In this document: positions 34,595-43,477 of the stretch, one piece after another
How the letters are laid out: every line of letters starts with the position of its first letter
Position numbering within the stretch: position 1 is the stretch's first letter
NCBI GenBank assembly: GCA_021737185.1
Contig: JAIPEL010000015.1
Span: forward strand, 1 to 56,065
Direction: 5' to 3'
DNA length: 56,065 nt
DNA from: Desulfobacterales bacterium
Lineage (GTDB): Bacteria; Desulfobacterota; Desulfobacteria; Desulfobacterales; CAFBRK01
The notes under the pieces: generated by a model
The model's input: the letters and a program-made list of their open reading frames with translations, nothing else
Databases searched by the model: none
What the model was told of the DNA's origin: nothing
Program-made: the position numbers and the translations under genes

Positions 34595-35761
34595 ATGAAG
34601 CGTAAGTTGCAGGGGCATTACGTTACAGTATCGACGGCAGGGGAAAAGGTCCGGGCTTTTGTTCCGTCACCGCTGCCGCCCCGCCCCCCTATCGAATGGA
34701 GTCCGGAGCTTCGAACCAAGTTTGATGCGGCCCACGTTGCCATAGGGAAATTGGACGGCATCTCGACTTTTTTGCCTGAGATTTCGATTCTGCTTTACGT
34801 GTACGTTCGCAAGGAAGCAGTGCTTTCTTCCATGATAGAGGGGACGCAATCCTCGCTTTCCGACCTTCTGCTTTTTGAACTGGATATGGAGCCCGGGGTT
34901 CCATTGGATGATGTCCAAGAGGTCAGCAATTATGTGGCGGCCATGTACCATGGGTTGAAGCGGCTGGAAGAAGGGTTTCCGCTGTCTTTGCGATTGATAA
35001 AGGAGATGCACGGGATATTGCTCTCCAAGGGCAGAGGCAACAACCAGACGCCGGGGGAATTTCGAAGGAGCCAGAACTGGATCGACGGAACCCGCCCCGG
35101 CAATGCGTCCTTTGTGCCGCCGCCTGTCGACCAGGTGATGCCCTGCATGGATAAACTGGAATGGTTTTTACATGACCGCCCGGGGCCCACTCCGCCATTG
35201 CTCAAGGCGGCGCTATCCCATGTTCAGTTTGAAACCATTCACCCCTTTTTGGACGGCAACGGCCGCCTCGGCCGCTTACTGATCACGATGCTTCTGTGCG
35301 AACAAAAATTGCTGAGGCATCCCATCTTATACCTCAGCCTGTATTTCAAGACCCACCGGCAGCGCTACTATGAACTGCTCGACAATGTTCGTCTGACTGG
35401 GGATTGGGAAGCCTGGATCGAGTTTTTTGCCGAAGCTGTTACCGCCACCGCCACCCAGGCGGTGGAAACTTCAAAGCACCTCGTTGATCTCGCCCATGAA
35501 GACCGTAGACGGATCGCTGCGCTCGGAAGGGCATCAGAATCGACCCTGAAGGTACAAGGGGCAATGATGGCTCGCCCGGTCACTGATTCGAACTGGCTGG
35601 TAGAACAAACGGGGATAACGCCGGCCACCGTCAATAAATGCCTCAGGCATTTGCAGCGCCTCGGGATTGTACAGGAGCTGACCGAGCGCAAACGCAACCG
35701 GGTATTCAGCTACAAAAACTACCTGCAGATCCTGAACAGGGGAACGGAGCTGCCGGCTTAG
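34595..35761 (+). CDS. Fic-family AMP-transferase with winged-helix C terminus
   Basis: A 388-residue Fic protein. The catalytic motif HPFLDGNGRLGR is at 216-227, with catalytic H216 and the anion-binding loop. The inhibitory sequence S(S)MIEGT at 78-84, before the Fic core, is the class II autoinhibition motif. The C-terminal region (about 300-370) contains a winged helix (LVEQTGITPATVNKCLRHLQ) typical of many Fic proteins that control their own expression. Such enzymes transfer AMP (or other NMPs) to a hydroxyl of target proteins. The gene is a single plus-strand unit with AT-rich control DNA unlike its GC-rich surroundings, which may reflect transfer. Target unknown. Confidence 0.92.
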   Translation: MKRKLQGHYVTVSTAGEKVRAFVPSPLPPRPPIEWSPELRTKFDAAHVAIGKLDGISTFLPEISILLYVYVRKEAVLSSMIEGTQSSLSDLLLFELDMEPGVPLDDVQEVSNYVAAMYHGLKRLEEGFPLSLRLIKEMHGILLSKGRGNNQTPGEFRRSQNWIDGTRPGNASFVPPPVDQVMPCMDKLEWFLHDRPGPTPPLLKAALSHVQFETIHPFLDGNGRLGRLLITMLLCEQKLLRHPILYLSLYFKTHRQRYYELLDNVRLTGDWEAWIEFFAEAVTATATQAVETSKHLVDLAHEDRRRIAALGRASESTLKVQGAMMARPVTDSNWLVEQTGITPATVNKCLRHLQRLGIVQELTERKRNRVFSYKNYLQILNRGTELPA

Positions 35762-35929
35762 GGGTTTTTTCCCAGGCCGGGCTCCGGGCAGGCCAGCTGA
35801 GGCGGGCCATACTCGCAATAGCCTATGGTTTTCCGCTGAACCCCAAATCTTTAGATAGCCGTAAAGCGCTTTTCGATGATCGACCACACAAGCTCAATAT
35901 GTTGTGGATCGTCCAAATGGACTGAAGCC

Positions 35930-36350
35930 CTATAACAGGGGAATATAGACCAGTGTAATATTATCGTTGAGTTCAACTCCGGCCTGGTGAATCTCCTTGA
36001 TCATCGCCTTTCCCTGCTCGTCTGCCGGATGTGCCTTTCCCGCATACAGGATCTGTAGTCGGCCGGAACCGGGGTATGGGTGGTAAACACGCAGATCTCT
36101 TTTACCTTCTCCAGATCCTGCTGGTAGCGGTCCATCAATTCGAGGGTCGACAGGGCGGCATGGCCTTCGTTCATGTGATAGGCTTCCAAGTTGTCGTGAT
36201 CGAGAATCTGAAGCATCCGGACCCCGCCCAACCCGAGTATCACTTCCTGTTTAAGCCTGTAGCGATCGTCTCTGCCATATAAATAGGCTATAATCTCCTG
36301 GTTTTCGGGAGAATGGCCCGGACGAAACAGCCGGTTCCCGGCGGTGCGCC
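35930..36350 (-). pseudogene. Alpha-glucan (glycogen) phosphorylase remnant with internal deletion
   Basis: On the minus strand two GT35 phosphorylase pieces lie in different frames. The first (36350 to 36061) reads RLKQEVILGLGGVRML, then YHMNEGHAALSTLELMD and VKEICVFTTHTPVPA. The second (36058 to 35930) reads LQILYAGKAHPADEQGK, then EIHQAGVELND and TLVYIPLL before TAG. In intact enzymes these blocks are separated by a few hundred residues, so a large internal stretch has been lost with a one-base frame change at 36058-36061. The N- and C-terminal parts are also missing. No start codon or RBS fits. It is a decayed relative of a glycogen phosphorylase that once belonged to the carbohydrate island. 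Confidence 0.85.
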
Positions 36351-36362
36351 ATCAAATCGTTA

Positions 36363-36677
36363 TTATTCCTTCCCTTTTTTGTAGCCTCGCTCGAATTCGG
36401 ATTTTGCTCTGGAAAGACTTTTCTTGAATATTTCCCAGGAATTCTCGATTCCTTCTTTGAGGTCCTCCCACGCGGATTCTCCTGCCTCCTGGACTGCAGA
36501 GATTTTGGTTTCGAGATCTTTTCTCCTTTCCTTCAGATCCTCGATCTGGTTCTGGTATTCGATCTTGGCCTGTGCTTCGGCCTGATCGGCCCTTGCACTC
36601 AACTTGTCGATCTCGGCGTTCCACTCTTCCAACTGGGCCTTCAACTTTTCCACATAGGCATCTCTTTCTGCGCTCAT
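36363..36677 (-). CDS. Coiled-coil stress-response protein, sll1863-like
   Basis: A 104-residue all-helical protein. A first amphipathic helix (RDAYVEKLKAQLEEWNAEID) has heptad-like Leu/Ala spacing, then EIDKLSARADQAEAQAK, and a C-terminal WEDLKEGIENSWEIFKKSL. It matches small stress proteins of the sll1863 type. The start at 36677 is preceded by AAGGAGG. A clear paralogue is at 48939-49229. Likely a cytoplasmic coiled-coil factor in stress tolerance; mechanism unknown. Confidence 0.85.
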   Translation of the reverse strand: MSAERDAYVEKLKAQLEEWNAEIDKLSARADQAEAQAKIEYQNQIEDLKERRKDLETKISAVQEAGESAWEDLKEGIENSWEIFKKSLSRAKSEFERGYKKGKE

Positions 36678-36699
36678 CTTTATCCTCCTTTTGAGTTGC

Positions 36700-37914
36700 T
36701 CATTTCCATTGCCGCATCCATCCGGCTGACAGCTTTCTTTTCTCGATGCCGCCGTAGTCCTTCGTCGCGGCCTCGGATTTGTAAAACGCCTTGAAAAGAG
36801 ACGGTCCCAACAGGCAGGTGATGATCGCCAGCAGGATAATCGCGTCTTTAAATGCCTCGGTGATAAAGCCGAATTCAAGTCCTATCGTGGCGGCGACGAT
36901 GATCAGGCTCAGCCGCGAGGTCATGAGCAATCCGATGTTCAGGGATTTGAGCCAGGAAAACCCGGCAAACAAGAAAAGCAGACACGGCAGCACCTTCACT
37001 ACTATCGCGAATCCAAGCAGCTTGGCGGTAAACAAAAGCTGCCCGGCCGACAGCACGTTGGCCACATCGAACTGCATGCCCACATGGATGAAAAAAAGCG
37101 GCACCAAAAAACCGTACCCGAAACCGGACAGCTTGAGCTCCAGCTGTGTCTTCTCCCTGAAGACAATGGAAAGCAGTGCACCGCCGAGAAACGCCCCCAG
37201 AACCGGTTCCAGATGGGCGAGCTCCGACAGGGCCACGAACAAAAAAAGCAGGGCCAGGGAAAAGCGCACGCCCAGTTCATGGGAATCCCGGTCGGCAAGC
37301 AGGCGTCCCACCTTTTCAGGATACCACCACGCCAGAAACTGGATCAGCTTGAGCAAGATGCCGAATCCGACAAAGAGCGGCAGAGGCCGCAGAAATTCCC
37401 GGCCGAATCCCTTTTCATGCCACAAAAGAAAAAAGGTGATGGCAAATAGGGTCAAAAAATCGGCCAGGGTCGCAGCGATCAGTGCGTTTTGACCGAGGGG
37501 CGACTGGCTCGCGCCGGTATCCTTGAGTGTCGGCACCACGAGCCCCAAAGACGTGGTCGACAATACCAGCCCCAGGTAGAAACCCTGGCCCAGAAGAAAC
37601 GCGGCGGCCATCGAAAAAAGCACGGTCAGCGCAAAAACCGTCACCTGAATACCGAACATACCGGCCCGCTGGGATCTGAGCATTTGAAAATTGATTTCCA
37701 TTCCGGCATGAAACATCAAAAGCAAGAACCCCAAGTGGGCCAGAAAAGAAAGCCATTCCCCCCCGAATTGCAGATTTAACAAGCTTTTTCCGATCAACAC
37801 GCCGAAAAGGATTTCAAGCACCACCGACGGCAGCCGCAGACGTACACTAAGGCTTGGCAAAAACGCCGCCCCCAGCGACACCAAGACCAACGCCCATGCG
37901 GAATGAATCACCAT
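36700..37914 (-). CDS. CPA2-type cation:proton antiporter
   Basis: A 404-residue monovalent cation:proton antiporter of the KefB/CPA2 type, with 10-12 predicted helices. GLVVPTLKDTGASQSPLGQ (short core: TLKDTGASQS) is the membrane-embedded unwound-helix motif, and FHAGMEINFQM, GAFLGGALLSI, and PLFFIHVGMQFDV are conserved ion-path segments. It stops after the membrane domain, without its own C-terminal TrkA domain; the RCK-Usp protein directly upstream may provide one. Start at ATG 37914. Probably exports K+ or Na+ in exchange for protons. Confidence 0.9.
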   Translation of the reverse strand: MVIHSAWALVLVSLGAAFLPSLSVRLRLPSVVLEILFGVLIGKSLLNLQFGGEWLSFLAHLGFLLLMFHAGMEINFQMLRSQRAGMFGIQVTVFALTVLFSMAAAFLLGQGFYLGLVLSTTSLGLVVPTLKDTGASQSPLGQNALIAATLADFLTLFAITFFLLWHEKGFGREFLRPLPLFVGFGILLKLIQFLAWWYPEKVGRLLADRDSHELGVRFSLALLFLFVALSELAHLEPVLGAFLGGALLSIVFREKTQLELKLSGFGYGFLVPLFFIHVGMQFDVANVLSAGQLLFTAKLLGFAIVVKVLPCLLFLFAGFSWLKSLNIGLLMTSRLSLIIVAATIGLEFGFITEAFKDAIILLAIITCLLGPSLFKAFYKSEAATKDYGGIEKRKLSAGWMRQWK

Positions 37915-37929
37915 TTTCCCGACACCTCT

Positions 37930-39348
37930 TCAGGCCACCAGCAGCACGGAACAGGAGGCTTTATTCAAAATCGCGGACGTCACATCGACGGAAAACCACC
38001 CGGGGGGCCGTTCATCCATGCCGACCACGAGCAGCTGTCCACCGGCTGCCGCAGCGACAATTTCCCTGACCGGGTTGCCCCGGCGGACGATTTCTTCGAT
38101 GGTCACTTTGTTGATGCGCGCCAGCTCCCTCACCCGATGGAGCACCTCCTGTTCCCATTGTCCGGTTGTGGTCGACTCCCCGCGCAGATACGAAGGCTCC
38201 ACCACAACCACGGCCGCCACGGCCGCATCGAGCTGCCGTGCCAGATCCACGGCGATTTCAAGCGCACGCTGGGCAGCCAGCGAATCATTGAACGGCACGA
38301 TCAGCTTTTCATACGGCTCGCTTAGCTTCGCCGCCAGAAGCGGGCATGGCAATGCACGGGCCAACGCCGTAAACGGGCCGCCGAAAAGGGCACGCAGCCT
38401 CGAAACCTTGCGATAGGGCAGCACAACGATGCCGGCATCGCTTTCTTCGGCAACCCCGGACACCTGCTGTCGTAGATCCCCCCGGCCTTCGATCGTCTCG
38501 ATGACCAGGCTTTCCGCCCAGCGCGCCAGGGCTTCCCGGACACCGGTTTGCGCTGTTTCATACACCATCTTGATCTTCTCGACCTGGGTGCCTTGGGCCA
38601 GGTAAAACGTTTCATTGAGCAGTTCGGTCACATCCAGGGACGCATCCTCCGGCAATCCCAAAATCATCTGTTGTCCGTAGGTTCGCGGAAAATGACGCCG
38701 GTTTTCAGAAAGCCGGCTTGCAAAGCCGCTATACAGGTCGTCTTTGCCGAGAATGAGCAGCCGATCGCCCGCTTCAATGGCGTCCACCACGTCGGCAAAC
38801 AGCAGCCTGTTCTCCCGCAGCAGCCCGACCGCCCGCCATTGCGGATCCTGCCGCGAGAGCACCTCCGTCAACCTTGACACGTCCTGCTTTTCTACCGTCA
38901 TCGCCATCAGCTCGCCTTCGCCATCGCCGAGGTCCACGATCCGAATCCGAGGGTCTTTCAGAATCTGGTAGGCCTTGCGGGCGGCATCCGTGGCCATGCT
39001 GACCGTCCACACATCCATTTTCTGAAAGTCGGGAAGCTTTTCCGGGTCGCGGACCACGGCCAGAACCGTCTTGACGTCGGCCTGCCGCGCGAAACGGGCA
39101 ACGGCCAGATTGATCTGATCGTCATTGGTCAGGGCCAGCACCCCGTCCTGGTCGGCCAACCCGGCCTTGTCCAGCACCACCGGGCTGGAGGCGTCTTCGG
39201 CCATGACACGCACGATGTTCGGAAACCGATTGGAAAAAGGTGCCAGCTTGGCTTCCTCTTTTTCGATCAGGCTGATTTCCCAATTGGCGCCGATGCGCTT
39301 GAGCAGTTCGTCGGTGATCCGCCCGGCGCCGCATACCAGTAGTTTCAT
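37930..39348 (-). CDS. TrkA-like RCK protein fused to Usp domains
   Basis: A 472-residue fusion. The N terminus is a TrkA-N NAD-binding domain (MKLLVCGAGRITDELL, then VRVMAEDASSPVVLDKAGL), followed by an RCK-C-like segment up to about residue 215. The C-terminal half has two Usp-type folds: a poorer one (about 230-340) and a good one from YEKLIVPFNDSLAAQRALEI to the end (VVGMDERPPGWFSVDVTSAI). The GAGRIT loop deviates from the usual GxGxxG. The start at ATG 39348 overlaps the stop of the preceding trkA gene as ATGA. It probably regulates the neighbouring channel or antiporter in response to nucleotides or stress. Confidence 0.87.
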   Translation of the reverse strand: MKLLVCGAGRITDELLKRIGANWEISLIEKEEAKLAPFSNRFPNIVRVMAEDASSPVVLDKAGLADQDGVLALTNDDQINLAVARFARQADVKTVLAVVRDPEKLPDFQKMDVWTVSMATDAARKAYQILKDPRIRIVDLGDGEGELMAMTVEKQDVSRLTEVLSRQDPQWRAVGLLRENRLLFADVVDAIEAGDRLLILGKDDLYSGFASRLSENRRHFPRTYGQQMILGLPEDASLDVTELLNETFYLAQGTQVEKIKMVYETAQTGVREALARWAESLVIETIEGRGDLRQQVSGVAEESDAGIVVLPYRKVSRLRALFGGPFTALARALPCPLLAAKLSEPYEKLIVPFNDSLAAQRALEIAVDLARQLDAAVAAVVVVEPSYLRGESTTTGQWEQEVLHRVRELARINKVTIEEIVRRGNPVREIVAAAAGGQLLVVGMDERPPGWFSVDVTSAILNKASCSVLLVA

Positions 39349-40007
39349 TTCAGTTCCCTGATTTTGGCCAGATCCGATTCTTTGCCCAGAATGACCAGGA
39401 TATCGCTGTCCTTGACCGTGAAATCCGCACTGGGCACCATGACGAAGCGTTCCGGCACCAGTTCCTTGACGGCGATGACATTGACCTCGTAGCGCTTGCG
39501 CAAATCCAACTCGACCAGTGATTTGCCGATGAAGGAAGACGGCGGATCCACCTGAGCGATGGTGTACTCTTCCTCCAGCGGGAGAAATTCCAGAACGTTG
39601 GGCGAGGTCAGCCGCATGGCCAGGCGCTGGGCCATGTCCATGCCGGGCCGAATGATCTCCGTGGCGCCCAGCTGTTTGAGGATCTCGCCGTGATCGTCGT
39701 CCTCGGCCTTGGCGATGATGCGTTGGATGCCGAGCCTGCCGAGGTGAAAGCAGATCAGGATGCTGGGCTTGATATTGGAACCCGTACTCACAATGACCGC
39801 GTCCACCTCCTCGAGTCCCAGCCCCTTGAGCGCCTCGATGTCGGTCACGTCCTGCACGACGGCGCTGGTGCAATGGGGCTCGATGGCCTGTACCCGTTCT
39901 TTGTTGCGGTCGATGGCGATCACCTCGTTTTTGTTTTCGTACAACGCTTTGGCCACATAGTAGCCGAAATTTCCGGAGCCGATCACGGCGAATCGTTTTT
40001 TTGCCAC
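39345..40007 (-). CDS. TrkA/KtrA-type potassium uptake regulator
   Basis: A 220-residue RCK protein with an N-terminal NAD-binding domain (RFAVIGSGNFGYYVAKALYE with GxGxxG, plus AIDRNKERVQAIE) and a TrkA-C domain (about 135-220). It gates a TrkH/KtrB-type channel in the cytoplasm. It is 12 bp downstream of the TrkH gene and overlaps the TrkA-Usp fusion, so the three form one operon. Confidence 0.93.
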   Translation of the reverse strand: MAKKRFAVIGSGNFGYYVAKALYENKNEVIAIDRNKERVQAIEPHCTSAVVQDVTDIEALKGLGLEEVDAVIVSTGSNIKPSILICFHLGRLGIQRIIAKAEDDDHGEILKQLGATEIIRPGMDMAQRLAMRLTSPNVLEFLPLEEEYTIAQVDPPSSFIGKSLVELDLRKRYEVNVIAVKELVPERFVMVPSADFTVKDSDILVILGKESDLAKIRELK

Positions 40008-40019
40008 CTCTATTTCTCC

Positions 40020-41384
40020 TTATCCGATCATCATGTTTTCCTCGGCGTATTGGACGCCTCTGGTCGAACCGCCTCCGGCGATGATATAGGTAAACGCCGG
40101 CACCCCCACCCGGCCGATGACCATTAGAACGATGATGACCAGTTTGCCGGGCTGGGTCAGCGCCGGGGTGACCCCCATGGAAAGGCCGACCGTGCCGAAG
40201 GCCGAAACCGTTTCAAACAGAAAGCTCAAAAACTGGCGATCGCCCTGCACCCGGCTGCCGTGGTCCGGATCGATGAACAGGATCAGGAAAACGGCCACGC
40301 AAATGGCGGCCAGCGAAAATACCAGCACGGAGATGCTTTTTGCAACCGTGTCGTCCGGCACGGTCTTGCCGAAAAGATTCACGCATTTGTAGCGCATCAA
40401 CCGGCTCCAGGAAAAGGCCGTGAGCACCGCAAAGGTGGTGGTCTTTATCCCGCCGCCGCAGGACCCCGGCGAAGCCCCCACCAGCATCAAAAACATCATG
40501 AACAGCAAGGTGGCGGTGTTCAGCGAGGCGATATCCACCGTGTTGAACCCGGCGGTGCGGCAGGTCACGGACTGGAAAAAGGCCGCCAGCATCCCATCGC
40601 CCCATCCAAGGGTCGCTATCAAGGTGCGCTCGGACACCAGAATGACCGCCATGCCCGCAGCAAGCAGGCCGATGCTGGCCAAAATCACGCTTTTGGTCTG
40701 GATCGACACCTTGCCGCTTTCCCCTAAAACAGCGCGGCGGTATATTTCATAGACGACCGGGAATCCGATTCCGCCCAAAATGATCAGGGCACACACTGTC
40801 ATGTTCAACATCACCGAAGCCCGGCCGGCCATGAGACTGCTGCTGAACTGCGAAAAACCGGCATTGCAAAACGCGGACACCGCATGGAACACCGCCTTGT
40901 ACAGGGCCTCGCCGAACGGGTAGGCGGAACGCCAGAAAAAAAACAGAATCATGGCCCCGACGACCTCGACGGCAAACGTAAAAAAAAGCACCGAACGGAT
41001 CAGGTGGTAGATGTCCTCCCGGGGCGTATGGGAAAACACCTCCTGCATGGCCATGCGCTGCTGGAAGACCACCTTTTTGCCGATGACCTGAAACAGGGCC
41101 ACGGAAATGGTCATGATTCCCAGGCCGCCGATCTGGATCAGAAACAGGATGATCCCCTGGCCGAAAGGGGTAAAATAGCTGCCCGTGTCCACGACGATCA
41201 GCCCGGTGACACAGACTGCGGACGTCGCCGTGAAAAGAGCGTCGATCAGGCCGATATCGCCGCTCGCCGTGGCGGCCGGCAGCATCAGGGCCAGCGTGCC
41301 GACGGCGATGGCCGCCACGTAGCTCAACAGGAGCAGGTTGGTGGGATGCGCCCGGTTCAGGCGGTGGTGAAGCCAATCAGACAT
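40020..41384 (-). CDS. TrkH/KtrB-type potassium channel subunit
   Basis: A 454-residue K+ uptake membrane protein with the four pore filters of the SKT family: AVCVTGLIV, AFCNAGFSQF, CRTAGFNTV and AFGTVGLSMG. Two-transmembrane repeats surround each. The start at ATG 41384 (MSDWLHH) is preferred to an upstream TTG at 41405. Works with the adjacent TrkA protein to import K+ (or Na+). Confidence 0.93.
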   Translation of the reverse strand: MSDWLHHRLNRAHPTNLLLLSYVAAIAVGTLALMLPAATASGDIGLIDALFTATSAVCVTGLIVVDTGSYFTPFGQGIILFLIQIGGLGIMTISVALFQVIGKKVVFQQRMAMQEVFSHTPREDIYHLIRSVLFFTFAVEVVGAMILFFFWRSAYPFGEALYKAVFHAVSAFCNAGFSQFSSSLMAGRASVMLNMTVCALIILGGIGFPVVYEIYRRAVLGESGKVSIQTKSVILASIGLLAAGMAVILVSERTLIATLGWGDGMLAAFFQSVTCRTAGFNTVDIASLNTATLLFMMFLMLVGASPGSCGGGIKTTTFAVLTAFSWSRLMRYKCVNLFGKTVPDDTVAKSISVLVFSLAAICVAVFLILFIDPDHGSRVQGDRQFLSFLFETVSAFGTVGLSMGVTPALTQPGKLVIIVLMVIGRVGVPAFTYIIAGGGSTRGVQYAEENMMIG

Positions 41385-41488
41385 CGGGTTATACTCTCTG
41401 TTCAAAACGGCTGCCGCCGCACAATACCCGTTTTTTTGATCCGATCGTGGATTATTTCAACCCAGCTCGACGGCGTGCGCCCTGTATC

Positions 41489-43141
41489 TCAGTATTTTCG
41501 TTTCCGAATAATATTGAAAATCAGCCAAAAACCGAGCAGGCCGGAAAGAATATATCCGATGACACCCAATGCTGGAAATCCGAATAGAAGCGGTTTCACC
41601 CCGGTAGTAACGATCATTGAAGATCCGATAACCATGGAACCGATAATAATCGCAAACGACAGGCGACTGGTGACATTGTCTATCGTCTTCATGAACGCGT
41701 CGAGATTCTGGTGCCGGAACCCGAAAGTAAGCTCCCCTTGATCTGCCTTGTCCAAAATGCTTTCAAATCGTTTCGGAATCTCTTTTTGCAGGTTGAAAAA
41801 CTGGGAGAATGCAAATCGTATACTTCTCCAAATGGTTTCGGGTTTGTACCGTTCTTTGGCAAGTTCAGAGATCTGCCCCCTGGCTTCCGATACGACATCC
41901 AACGCCGGGTAAATTGTCCGGGCCGTACCCTCCGCAGTAACCAGTGCCTTGATCATGATGACAAGGTCTGGCGGCAGCCGCAACCGGTAGGTCCTCAGCG
42001 TATCGGTGATGGCCATTAGTAATTGACCGATGTTCATGTCTTTGAGCGGAACGGCGTAATGAGAGTCCATAATGTCAAGAAGATCTCTTTCTAGGCCCCT
42101 TTGATCGATCGTATTATCACCGGTTGTGATGCGTAAAAGGGCCAGCACCATGGCTTCGCCGTCTTTTTCAAAAACAGATTTCAACAGGTATATCAGCTCG
42201 CGGCGATCCCTTTCGGAAAGACGCCCTGTCATTCCCCAATCGATCAGACAAATGCGTTCATCCGATGTGACCAATATGTTTCCGGGATGGGGATCTGCGT
42301 GGAAAAAGCCGTCTTTCAGTATCTGATTAATTGCGGCATTTAAACCTTGTTTTGCCAACGATTCGGGGTCGGTAAGCGCCCCGAAGTCAATCTCCGTAAG
42401 CTTCGCCCCCTGAACGTACTCCATGATTAAAAGTTGTTTCGTGCAGTACTGCTCATAGACTTCAGGAATGTAGATTTTGGAACCTTCGCCGGCATAAGAG
42501 CGGGCGATTTTCATATTTCGCGACTCTCTGTTGAAATCGAGTTCGCGAAGCAGCGTCCGCCTGATGAGCTGTACTAAATTTGGCAGGTCAAAATTTTTCA
42601 ACTCCTCCACACGTTCGTGAAGCCTTTCTGCCACGAATGCTAAAATATTGAGATCTGTCTCCATTTTCGACTGAATATCGGGCCGCTGCACTTTGACGGA
42701 CACGATTTGTCCGCCTGATTTCAGGACGCCGCGATGGACCTGGGAAATGGAGGCGGCGGCCAACGGTGCTGTGTCAAAGATCGAAAACGTTTCCTCCAAC
42801 GGTTTTCCCGTGCTTTGCTCTACCACTTCTTTGATTCTTTCAATATCGACCGGGGCTACATCGTCTTGAAGCTTGCTGAGTTCTTCAATCAATGGCGGCG
42901 GCAAAAGATCCGGCCTCAAGCTCATGATTTGGCCGAATTTGACAAAAGTCGGACCCAGGTCTTGAAAGGCAAGGCGAATTCTTTCGTAAGTGCCAAGATT
43001 TTGCTCTACTTTATTCACCCTTTTTAACAAATCCCCTCCAGGGAGATCGAGGCGTTCAATTAGATCGTCAAACCCATACTTTATTAAAATCATGACAATA
43101 TCTTTGAACCGCCCCAGACTCGTGACCGCTTTAAAATCCAT
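41489..43141 (-). CDS. ABC1/UbiB-family atypical kinase-like protein
   Basis: A 550-residue ADCK/UbiB protein. FGQIMSLRPDLLPPPLIEEL is the KxGQ-like N-terminal motif (here FVKFGQIMS), and the kinase-like core includes AAASISQVHRGVLKSG (Ala-rich loop), DFNRESRNMKIA, FHADPHPGNILV (catalytic loop) and CLIDWGMTGRL (metal Asp). The C terminus has two transmembrane helices (about 505-545). The family supports ubiquinone/isoprenoid lipid biosynthesis or membrane homeostasis through ATPase activity. Gene flanks are the K+ operon downstream and the carbohydrate island upstream. No ubiquinone genes are nearby. Confidence 0.92.
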   Translation of the reverse strand: MDFKAVTSLGRFKDIVMILIKYGFDDLIERLDLPGGDLLKRVNKVEQNLGTYERIRLAFQDLGPTFVKFGQIMSLRPDLLPPPLIEELSKLQDDVAPVDIERIKEVVEQSTGKPLEETFSIFDTAPLAAASISQVHRGVLKSGGQIVSVKVQRPDIQSKMETDLNILAFVAERLHERVEELKNFDLPNLVQLIRRTLLRELDFNRESRNMKIARSYAGEGSKIYIPEVYEQYCTKQLLIMEYVQGAKLTEIDFGALTDPESLAKQGLNAAINQILKDGFFHADPHPGNILVTSDERICLIDWGMTGRLSERDRRELIYLLKSVFEKDGEAMVLALLRITTGDNTIDQRGLERDLLDIMDSHYAVPLKDMNIGQLLMAITDTLRTYRLRLPPDLVIMIKALVTAEGTARTIYPALDVVSEARGQISELAKERYKPETIWRSIRFAFSQFFNLQKEIPKRFESILDKADQGELTFGFRHQNLDAFMKTIDNVTSRLSFAIIIGSMVIGSSMIVTTGVKPLLFGFPALGVIGYILSGLLGFWLIFNIIRKRKY

Positions 43142-43276
43142 CCGGTATTCCTTTCGGGTTTCCTGTCACGCTTTCCATCATTAGGCCGCTTTTTCAGACT
43201 TGCTTATCCGGGCGCGGCTCCGTAAAAGTAACCATTCACGGGGGTGAAGTGCCCATGTGCGGCATATCCTTGCCCA

Positions 43277-43385
43277 GTAAGCGTTTACAGGGCACCGCAG
43301 ATGCAAGGCTTCGGGCACGCAGACGTACTGGTCGTACTTCAAGTGCCCGGTAACGCAGCAGATGCGGTGCCCTGTGAACGCTTAC
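43277..43385. repeat. 109-bp near-perfect palindromic element
   Basis: Outer arms 43277-43299 and 43363-43385 (23 bp, one mismatch) contain ACAGGGCACCGCA/TGCGGTGCCCTGT. An inner pair CGGGCAC (43312-43318)/GTGCCCG (43343-43349) lies around a 24-nt core with GTACTGGTCGTAC. It could form an RNA stem or DNA cruciform. It sits between the UbiB gene and the GH15 remnant. Similar sequences are known from dispersed repeats in other genomes, as far as I can recall. The region 43142-43477 holds nothing else. Confidence 0.75.
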
Positions 43386-43477
43386 AAAGTAGAAGACGCT
43401 TCCAAAACTTTGTTGGTGAATTGCCGGGTCAGTCGCGATTCTATTGAAATCCATCCGTCTGTATCCGCGCCAGCAGA

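Noticed and set aside
43236..43454. Small open frame in the palindrome region
   Set aside because: It lies within the inverted repeat and encodes no recognisable protein; the repeat explains its sequence.
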